Source: Prorocentrum cordatum | Taxonomy: Eukaryota; Sar; Dinophyceae; Prorocentrales; Prorocentraceae | Length of the DNA: 64,000 nucleotides | Reading direction: 5' to 3' | Assembly (NCBI GenBank): GCA_963575745.1 | Contig: CAUYUJ010002080.1 | Coordinates: 177,049-241,048 of the forward strand | In this document: positions 54,614 through 62,499 of the stretch, in pieces | How the letters are laid out: the number at the start of each line of letters is the position of its first letter | Position numbering within the stretch: position 1 is the first letter of the stretch | Notes under the pieces: model-generated | Database searches by the model: none | The model's input: only the letters and a program-made list of their open reading frames with translations | What the model was told of the DNA's origin: nothing | Position numbers and translations under genes: made by a program

Positions 54614-55253
54614 GAGGAAGTCTCAGGCGGGAGCCCCCTCCCTATGGGGCCCGCAGATCATGTTGGTAATCCGAGCGGGTCATCGGGATCCTGTAACTGT
54701 CGTCACTTTTGAGCTCCCCAGGCCTGAAAATGGAGGAAGTCTCAGGCGGGAGCCTCGTCTGTGAGTGAATTGGGAGGAAGTCTCAGGCGGGAGCTCCCTC
54801 CCTATGGGGCCCGCAGATCATGTTGGTAATCCGAGCGGGTCATCGGAAACCTGTAACTGTCGTCACTTTTGGGCTCCTCAAGCCTGAATTTGGAGGAAGT
54901 CTCAGGCGGGAGCCTCGTCTGTGAGTGAATTCTGAGGAAGGCTCAGGCGGGAGCCCCCTCCCTATGGGGCCCGCAGATCATGTTGGTAATCCGAGCGGGT
55001 CATCGGAACCTTGTAACTATCGTCAGTTCTGGGCTCGTCAAGCCTGAATTTGGAGGAAGTCTCAGGCGGGAGCCTCGTCTCTGAGTGAATTGTGAGGAAG
55101 TCTCAGGCGGGAGCCCCCTCCCTATGGGTCCCGCAGATCATGTTGGTAATCCGAGCGAGTCATCGGAACCTTGTAACTGTCGTCACTTTTGGGCTCCTCA
55201 AGCCTGAATATGGAGGAAGTCTCAGGCGGGAGCCTCGTCTGTGAGTGAACTGC
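54614..55253 (+). repeat. 160-bp satellite, locus 2 (four exact-length units)
   Basis: Units start at 54614, 54774, 54934 and 55094, with a fifth starting at 55254 and cut after GAGGAAGTCTGAG. Each unit repeats GAGGAAGTCTCAGGCGGGAG twice, 119 bases apart (then 41). Confidence 0.97.
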
Positions 55254-55265
55254 GAGGAAGTCTGA

Positions 55266-56628
55266 GCCGCGCTGTACAACGCGCTGGACCTTCGCGCCTG
55301 CCATGGACGCAGTGACACGCACGACGTGCAGGAGTCGAACTACCAGCGGCCACGCCACCACTTCGGGCGCGTGCCCATCGTGTTGCACCTCGGCGATTTC
55401 CTGCAGCTGAAGCCCACCGGCAGCATTGGCCTCCTGACGGACGTGAACGAGCGCCTGGACGTACAGGTACGCGGACCCGCCGACGGTGGAGATCCAGCAC
55501 GCCATCAAGGTCTTCTCTCAGATCCCCTGCGTCTTCGAGCTGAAGGGCACGAAGCGCTTCGAGCCCGGGGACCCTCTGATCACGTTCCTGGGCTGCATGC
55601 GCGAGGGCAAGCCCTTCCCACCTGAGGTCTGGTCCGCCTGGGAGAAGACGTTGGCCACGGACAACCAGGGCGTCCTGGACCCTCGGCACCAGCACGAGAA
55701 CTTTCGGCTCGGCTACGGCATGGGCATATCTTGGGAGACGCTGGCGAGGTGGATCAACACGCGCGCTCGTCGCGACGCTCGGCGTCTGGGCGTGCCCCTT
55801 GTTTTCCTGCAGGCCGTTGACAAGTGCGGCACGATTCAGGGCGAGCCCGACGCGGGTCGGCGCCTCCTGAACGTCCCGGACATGCACAAGACGGGGGACA
55901 TCCACGGCGTTTTGCCGGCCCACGTCGGCATGGAGGTGCGGTTCACGGCAGCGCAGGAGGAGCTGAAGAAGAAGTTGGGGCTCGTGCAGGAGCAGCGGGC
56001 CACCGTCGTGTCCTTCGAGTTCCACCGCGAGGACGAGCAGCGCTACGAGGAGTGCTCGGCAGGCCAGCTCTTTCGCCCCCGCTTCCTACCGCAGGGAATC
56101 TGGCTGCAGGTGCACGGCTTCAAGGAGTCTCCGATCTACCAGGAGGTCGCCGAGGTGCTGCGACAGGGCGCCGAAGGCGCCGACGACGACGGCCAGGCCG
56201 AGGCGCGGGCGCGGAGCTTGCTGATGTTCAGGCCCAGCGAAAGGGAGTTCACATGGCAGAGCTCGGGGGCGCACAGCGTGCGCCGCTCGGGGTTCACCCT
56301 GACGCACGCGTCCTACCTGACCTCCACGCTGTCGCAGGGCCAGACGCTGCGCAAGGGCGTCACCATCGACTGCGCGAGAGACGAGGACGCTGGCCGCACG
56401 GGCATGTCGGACGAGCAGTGGTGGCTGCACCTCTACGTCATGTTCTCCCGCGCCACGTGCATGCGGAACATGCTGATCCTGCGGCCGCCGCCGCGAGAGT
56501 TCCTGGAGCGCGGGCCGCCGGCGCCCCTGCGGAAGGCGCTCCTGGAGTTCGACAAGAGAGCGGTTTTGTCCAGGGCGGAGGCGAAGCAGCTCGCGGCAGA
56601 GCTGGGTTTCGTGCTGCCTTCCGCCTGA
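55266..56628 (+). pseudogene. PIF1-like superfamily 1 DNA helicase, C-terminal two thirds
   Basis: PIF1 helicases unwind DNA using ATP and also occur as the helicase part of Helitrons. The frame opens after TGA at 55263, starting AALYNALDLRACHG. VPIVLHLGDFLQLKP (about 55372-55416) is motif III, FELKGTKRFEPGDPL (about 55540) motif IV, LTHASYLTSTLSQGQTL (about 56300) motif V, LYVMFSRATCMRNML (about 56432) motif VI. Missing are motif I (Walker A), Ia and II, which should lie just before 55266. A one-base frame change sits between about 55462 and 55485, joining DVNERLDVQ to YADPPTVEIQ. The stop is at 56626-56628. Either a 5'-truncated fragment, or the last exon of a gene whose intron contains the upstream satellite (the sequence ends TGAG just before the frame). 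Confidence 0.75.
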
Positions 56629-56645
56629 GCGCGGCTGCGCCTCGC

Positions 56646-56747
56646 TCGAAGCCCGCGGGGTTGTCCCAACGGCTTGGTCTTGCGCGCCAACGGCTCGCGG
56701 GGTTGTCCCGACAGCCTGGCCCGCGGGGTTGTCCCAACGGCTGCGCG
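56646..56747 (+). repeat. CGCGGGGTTGTCCCAACGGC repeat, three copies
   Basis: Copies at about 56652, 56696 and 56722, just after the helicase stop. Confidence 0.85.
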
Positions 56748-56854
56748 ACGTGACCAGTAGAGAACGCGCCCGTGCTGGCCGTGGCGGCGACGGCGCCGAG
56801 GAACATCGACATGCGCGCTCATGCAACAGGAAGGGGAGGAGGTGGCGGGGCGCG

Positions 56855-57040
56855 GAACAAACAGGGGGGCGAGGATGGGGACAACGTAAGGAGTGGAAGG
56901 GGGGCCCGCGCCAAGGCGAGAGGAAATATACGCAGAAGAGACAGCCAGGACGCCTCACCAACCACGAGGACGACGGTGATGGCTTTTTCCAGATTCGCCC
57001 AGAGGATTCTTATGTGGGGTTCTTCCGTCGGAGTAATTAC
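56855..57040 (+). repeat. Module M4, unoccupied copy
   Basis: GGGGACAACGTAAGGAGTGG, then ACGCCTC, ACCACGAGGACG and CCGTCGGAGTAATT, matching 27840-27937 plus 28210-28300 without the foldback element. Confidence 0.65.
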
Positions 57041-57100
57041 GACTACCACCAATACGGCTATTACGTTTACTACTACGACTACTACTACTCCTCCTCCTCT

Positions 57101-57164
<64 letters not shown>

Positions 57165-57224
57165 GTCACCACTACTACTACTGTTACTACTACTACTACG
57201 ACTACTACTACTACTACTACTACG

Positions 57225-57256
<32 letters not shown>

Positions 57257-57710
57257 CACGATCACGACTACTATCACTGCTACTACGACGACGACGGCTA
57301 CTACGAATAGTACCACCACCATCACCACTATTACTACGACTACCGCTACGACTATAACACTCATCGTTGCGACTGTCACAACCACCACTTTCAGTATTGT
57401 TTAACCATGTTAACTGCAACTACTGCCTTTGCTGGTACGACCACTGCTCTATATTACCGTCGCTGCTACCACTAGCACTACGACGACGATGAATATTGTT
57501 ACGGCGACGATTATTCGTATTACTGCCACGGTTACTATTATTTCCAGTACTACGATTGCGACGACTACTACTCCTACTACTAGTACTACTCGTCGTACTA
57601 ATAGTTGTACCACTACTTCTACAATTAACACTACGACCGCTACTGCTTTCAGCTATATTACTGATTTGACTACTACGACCACCTACTACTACTACGAGGG
57701 TCAAGCATTA
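57041..57710. repeat. (TAC)n microsatellite, second block, degenerating
   Basis: Clean TAC triplets 57105-57260, then increasingly interrupted triplets to about 57700. Confidence 0.93.
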
Positions 57711-58160
57711 TTTTCTTGTTCACTAAGAATGAGTGTGTGAGGGTTCGGGCGCGGGTTCGGGCTCGGGGTTGCTCGGACGATATTGCACATGTAATACGAC
57801 AGCAACACGATTCCGCTACCACACGAAAGGCTTACACATTCAATTTAAACCAAGTAAGGTTTAATAGGAATGCGATCGGAATCGTTCCCAGGAGCCACCG
57901 AGAGATCGGTTACGAATACGAGGATTTTAATAGTACGCGAAGGTGGGGTTCGGAAGCCCAGAATTTCGCCATTCGCTAGTAAGAAACAACACAGCGGCTA
58001 TAGAACCAATACTACACGAACATGAGGTCCGGAAACCAATTGATTCTAATCGTTAGCGAGAATGGAGTTCGGAGGCCCACAATTTCGCCGTTCGCAAATA
58101 TGAAATCAATACATGGGCTATAGAGCCAATGGTACACGAAGGTGAGATTCGGAAACCCAT
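57711..58160 (+). repeat. Degenerate AT-richer tandem repeat
   Basis: G(A/G)TTCGGA(A/G)(A/G)CCCA motifs at 57949, 58068 and 58147 with TTTCGCC(A/G)TTCGC and GGCTATAGA(A/G)CCAAT. Unit near 119 bases with internal half-units. The frame at 57716-57979 is probably not coding. Confidence 0.6.
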
Positions 58161-58462
58161 TGTGCAGGCGCCCTATTGGACCCAGCGCATGCGAATCGCA
58201 TTGACAACCCGCGACGCGGGAATGTCGCCGGGCATCCGCAGCCCACGGGGTCCAATTGACAACGCGTTGCGCGGGGGAGCCTATCGGCTACGCGTCGCGC
58301 GTGAGCCCTGCGGAACACATGTGGCGCGGGAGTCCACGTGCAAATTCAAAGCTCAGTCCACGCCGCGGGCCCCTGTGCAGGTGTCCTTTTTTGAATTCGC
58401 GACTGCGCGGCGGGGGTGCGAGGCTAACCTGTGCGCGCTTGCGCTGCTTTCTTGCCGCGCGT
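58161..58462. other. No gene recognised
   Basis: GC-rich, unassigned frames on both strands. Confidence 0.4.
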
Positions 58463-58831
58463 TCAACGGTGGACGCACTGCGCAGCCTGGGCCGCTTCGC
58501 GAAGAAAGTCCAACGCCGAGAACCCCATAGAGAATCCCACAGTGAGCAAGTAAAAGGGGAAACATGTGAAAACCATTCCGTTCGCGACTTCTGGGCTCGC
58601 AGGCCCGCGGCCGTCGACGAGCCAGTAAATTGTCGCGCCCGCGCGCGCGCTGTCGCTAACGAAGGCGAAGTCTGGAGGCCGACGCCGCCTCACGACGACA
58701 ACTCCTACAAACGCCAAGCAAAAACCACGGGTCGCCCACGGACCGCCCGAGCGCGGCGCAGGGGCCTCGAGCGCGGCCCTCGTTGCGAAGTACCGGCGCG
58801 CCTTTGAGGACCACTTCGAGTAATGATTCAT
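58463..58831 (-). CDS. Unrecognised minus-strand ORF next to an SL-like sequence
   Basis: From ATG at 58831 it reads MNHYSKWSSKARRYFATRAA, then a hydrophobic stretch CLAFVGVVVV and another near MVFTCFPFYLLTVGF. No family was recognised. It lies 15 bases downstream (minus strand) of a degenerate SL match (58846-58866). If that match is real, this would be a retroposed transcript; composition alone does not prove coding. Confidence 0.25.
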   Translation of the reverse strand: MNHYSKWSSKARRYFATRAALEAPAPRSGGPWATRGFCLAFVGVVVVRRRRPPDFAFVSDSARAGATIYWLVDGRGPASPEVANGMVFTCFPFYLLTVGFSMGFSALDFLREAAQAAQCVHR

Positions 58832-58845
58832 TTGGGCCGCAATGG

Positions 58846-58866
58846 TTTGAGCCAACATGGCCATGG
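58846..58866 (-). other. Degenerate spliced-leader-like sequence
   Basis: On the minus strand 17 of 21 bases match the SL (CCATGGCCATG...GGCTCAAA). It borders the left end of the TCC tract, as the clear SL borders its right end. Chance similarity is possible. Confidence 0.3.
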
Positions 58867-59630
58867 CCTCCTCCTCCTCCTCCTCCTCCCCCTCCCCCTC
58901 CTCTTCCTATTCCTCTTCCTCCTCCTTCCCCTCCCCCTCCTCCCCCCCCCCGCCGTCCCCCTTCTCGCCCCCATCGTCTCCTCCTTCTCCACCTTGTTTT
59001 CCTTCTCTGCATGCTCAGCCTCCTCCCCCTCGTCCTCCTCGCCCTCGTCCTCCTCGCTCTCCTCTTTTCACGCCCCTCCCCTTCGTGCCCCTGCCCCTGC
59101 TCCTCCTCGTCCTGCTGCTGCTCATCCTCCCACCCCCCCTCCTCCTCCTCGTGACCCTGCTGTTGCTGGTGTTGCTGGTCCTGCCTCCCCCTCCTCCACT
59201 TCCCCCTCGTGCTCCTCCGCTTCCTCCCCCTCCTCTTCCCCCGCCCCCTTCCCCCCCCCCCCCCCCCCCCTTCTCCCCCCCCCCCCTCCCCTCCCCCCCC
59301 TCCTCCTCCCCGTCCTCCTCTTCCTCTTCCTTCTCCCCCTGCTATTGCTACGGCTCCTCCGCCTCTGGCCCCTCCTCTCCCCCCCCCCCTCCCCCCCTCC
59401 ACTTCCTCGCCCCCCTCCTCCGCCTCTCCATCCTCCCCCTCTTTTTCCTCCTCCTCCCCCCCTCCTCCTCGTCCTCCTCCTCCTCCTCCCCGTCCTCCTT
59501 CTCCTACTCCCCCCCTCCTCCTCCTTTCCTCCTCCTCTTCCTCTCCTCCTCCTCCTCCTCCTCCTCCTCCTCCTCCTCCTCCTCCTCCTCCTCCTCCTCC
59601 TCCTCCTCCTCCTCCTCCTCCTCCTCCTCC
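58867..59630. repeat. (TCC)n and C-rich pyrimidine tract
   Basis: About 760 bases of pyrimidine-rich sequence; perfect TCC triplets for the last ~90 bases up to the spliced leader. Open frames are artefacts. Confidence 0.97.
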
Positions 59631-59651
59631 CCGTAGCCACTTTGGCTCAAG
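59631..59651 (+). other. Genomic dinoflagellate spliced-leader sequence, one mismatch
   Basis: CCGTAGCCAC...GGCTCAAG: 20 of 21 bases match the SL (T to C in the T-run). It directly follows the TCC tract and directly precedes ATG (59652) and the LINE. Confidence 0.88.
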
Positions 59652-59716
59652 ATGCTGCCGGGGCGCTTCTGCCCGACAGTTTCCTTTTCACATCCACTGC
59701 ACTCTCGGCGCCCTGC

Positions 59717-61060
59717 ATGTCCTGGCGCAACCGCGCCCCATGGCGAGGTGGGCGACGCCGGCAGCCTGGCGCACAGAGCGGCACGTGGGCGTGGCAGTCT
59801 GATGATGACGCGCCTCCGAGGAAGAAGAAGCGTGGCGGCAAGAAGGGAGATGAGTGCGCCGCGCGAAGCGTGCGCCAGCACTGGGGGTACGCGCACTACG
59901 GGAATGAGAGCTGCAGCAAGTGCGGCGGTGCATATGTGGGCGGTGGTGTTCGCAATGAATGTGGTGAGCCACGTGAGTCTGCCCAAGCAGGTGCTGCACC
60001 TATGCCCCCCCATATTCTGCGTGAGTTGGAGAAGTGGGCGGTGCACTACCCTGCACTGGCGTCCGTGGCGAAGGACGCTGCTGGATCGCCGCCACCTCGT
60101 GTTCCCGTGCGCACTGATTGCGACCTGGATCGCATGGCGGCCTTGGAGCAGACGGCCCTGGCGAAGGAGGTCGAGCTGGCCACCAAGCAGGACCGTATCG
60201 CTGCCCAGCAGGCGCAGCGGCGCTTGGAACGGCATAAATGGCCACGTTGGAGGAGATGCGGCAGCACCATGTTGAGGCGGAGCGCAACCTGGACCTGGCG
60301 CGCCAGGCCGCGCGCGAGGCTGACGCGAAGAAGAACAGCTTCAACATTGGCCAGTTCAAGAAAGATATGCGCGCTGAGGTCGAGCGGCAGCGCCAGGCTG
60401 CCGCAGCTGCCGAGCGTGAGGCGCAGGACGGCTTCACCGAGCTGTGCGCCCCCGCTGCCGCCCCCGCCGCTGGCGCAGGAGGCGGCGCGCGCTGGCGCGG
60501 CGGAGGGGACGGAGCTGGGGTGGGCCGCGGGGCGCATGAGGGCGCAGGCGCAGCGGCTGCCGCCCATCGACCCCCCGACTTGCTGCAGACGCCGCTCGAC
60601 GACCTGCGCGAGCGGCGCCAAACGCATGGCCGCAGGTTCGAGCGCTGGGAGGCCGTCAAGCAGACGGAGCAGAGCATCGCGCCCCCCATGGATGACGCCT
60701 CGGAGATTGGCGAGTCTGAGTTTGGTGACCATCATCGCGATGAATTGGATCAGCTTCGCAAGCGGTCACTGGGGCAGGCGCTCACTGAGCCCGAGCGGAA
60801 CCGCGCGGAGACCATCTTGGTCAAGCAGGCAGCTCAGGAGGCTACGAAGCGACTTCGTACTTGCGCGAAGAAGGAGCTGCGAGTTTCGCCCGCGTGCTCG
60901 AGCAGGTGCAAGAATGAGGCCCCGTCGCGCGAGATGCTGGAGGAGCTGCCGGAGGAGGAGCGGGCGCTGCGGCGTCTTCCGCCTCGCGGGGGCCCAGCTC
61001 CTAGCAGGGCGTGTGGGCGAGTGAGCGGGCCCCCTCTTCGCTCTGCGCAGTTGTTTTATT
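59717..61060 (+). pseudogene. ORF1 of the third LINE
   Basis: ATG at 59717. Basic stretch DDDAPPRKKKRGGKKGDECA, then HWGYAHYGNESCSKCGGAYV with a CxxC pair and a further Cys (NECGEP), a possible zinc ribbon for RNA binding. A charged helix follows: ALAKEVELATKQDRIAAQQA, then after a one-base shift at about 60236 MATLEEMRQHHVEAERNLDL and EADAKKNSFNIGQFKKDMR. An Ala/Gly linker comes next, then PPDLLQTPLDDLRERRQTHG and PEERALRRLPPRG. The helix suggests coiled-coil oligomerisation as in LINE ORF1 proteins. Confidence 0.6.
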
Positions 61061-61065
61061 GTGCA

Positions 61066-61760
61066 ACGCCACGTATTGGAATGAAGTGGCCCTGTCTTTT
61101 GCACACGCGGTGAATCAAACATGCGACGGGTTTTTTTTCTGCGAGCATCACCTTGCGGAGGCGAAGGCGAAGCTTGCAAGAAGGAGATGCAATCATATAA
61201 AGTGGCGGCCTCACTTTCAGGCCGCCGCCCCCACCCCTGGAGGGGGCGCCCGCGGGGGGGTCGGAGCTGCGGTCTCTCGGGGACTTAGTTTTCGTAGGTT
61301 TCTGGTTGGCGCGGGGCGCGTGAAGGACCCGGGCCAAGGCACTTGTTGGATGTTTCTGGAGCTTCGGACCAAGCAGCCCATCATTGCGATTGGAGTCGCA
61401 CATGCGGTTTCGGACTTGGGCGTCTGCGGCGAGAATGTTTCGAGGCTTCAGGAGATCATGGAGTTCGCGGGTGCCCTGGCGGTCCCTTGGGCGCTGATGG
61501 GAGATTGGAATTTCCCTATCGAAGATTTGGAGATGTCTGGATTTACTCGACTAGTACGTGCCCGTGCTGCTGCCCCTGTAGGCGTTGACTTTACGCGTTC
61601 GCAGGGGAGGGGGGCCCTTATTGATTATGTGTTGGCCTCTGATGATATTGCTGGTTTTTTGAAGGTTGGCAAGTGCTCTCCCTCGCCCTTCAAAACACAT
61701 GCGCGCTTGAGTGTGGACATAGATCATGAGGTGGCGGAGCAGGTTCTCTGGAAGCGTCGT
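61066..61760 (+). pseudogene. AP-endonuclease-like domain of the third LINE
   Basis: NATYWNEVALSFAH (start motif), GFFFCEHHLAEAK (catalytic E in EHH), GGVGAAVSRGLSF, WALMGDWNFPIED (D and N at about 61500-61512), GRGALIDYVLASDDI (about 61606-61650), FKTHARLSVDID (TH in place of the usual SDH). All motifs lie in one open frame (61005-63248) with no ATG before the domain, so translation would depend on ORF1 continuity or reinitiation. It would cut target DNA for primed reverse transcription. Confidence 0.8.
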
Positions 61761-62499
61761 AGGCCAGCTCCTTTCCCAGAATGCGAAGGACCTGATCTGC
61801 CGTGGGAGGTCTTGTTGGAACAGTGCCGCGATGAAGATAAGGTCGAGGCCCCTGCATTCCTGAAAGAGAAGTTTTTGCCGCATGTGGCTGATAAGTTGTC
61901 TCCTGCTCTATTGGAGTATTACGCGTTATGGAACCGAGTCACGGAGAGCATGTATTTTTCGCGAGCGTGCGCATTCGATCCCGCTCCGCAGGGCATCGGT
62001 GAGCGAGCTGGGTATTTGTGTTTCTCTCGCGGCAGAGTTGGACGCCGCGGGTTTGCAGGTCAGTCACTTAGGCAACCAGCCTTTTGTTTCTGGGCGCACC
62101 TATCGCAGAGCCTCTGGGAGTACCGGCTTAGTTTGGCCAGGAAGTCTAAGGTTGCTATTGATAGGGTTGCTGCGATAGTGGTGCCTCTCGTTTTCAAAGT
62201 GGAAGAGCATGCGATTCCTGGAGATGTCCGTCCTGCTGGGTGGTGGCGGGCTCAGCTAGCCAGCTTGCCCCAGGGCGTGCCAGGTCTCGATGCGATCACC
62301 GACGCATGTAGTATCACTCTGACTAAGGCGTGGACAGCTGCGCGCTCAGAGTCCAAGGCCAAGATGACGGCTTGGCTGCTGCGCTGTCTTCCCAGACGAG
62401 CCAAGCGAGTTCACGCTTGGTTGAAGCGCGACCAGGGCGGGGATCTTGAGCACCTCGTTACCCCTTCTGAGGTCCTGCAACTCCCTGACGACCTCATGG

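Noticed and set aside
54614-55253. CRISPR-like regular repeats
   Set aside because: Units are contiguous satellite copies with no variable spacers, in a eukaryotic sequence.
58857-59636. Pro/Ser/Leu-rich frames over the pyrimidine tract, including a 733-codon frame into ORF1
   Set aside because: The part before the spliced leader is repeat; only the sequence from about 59717 on is LINE ORF1.
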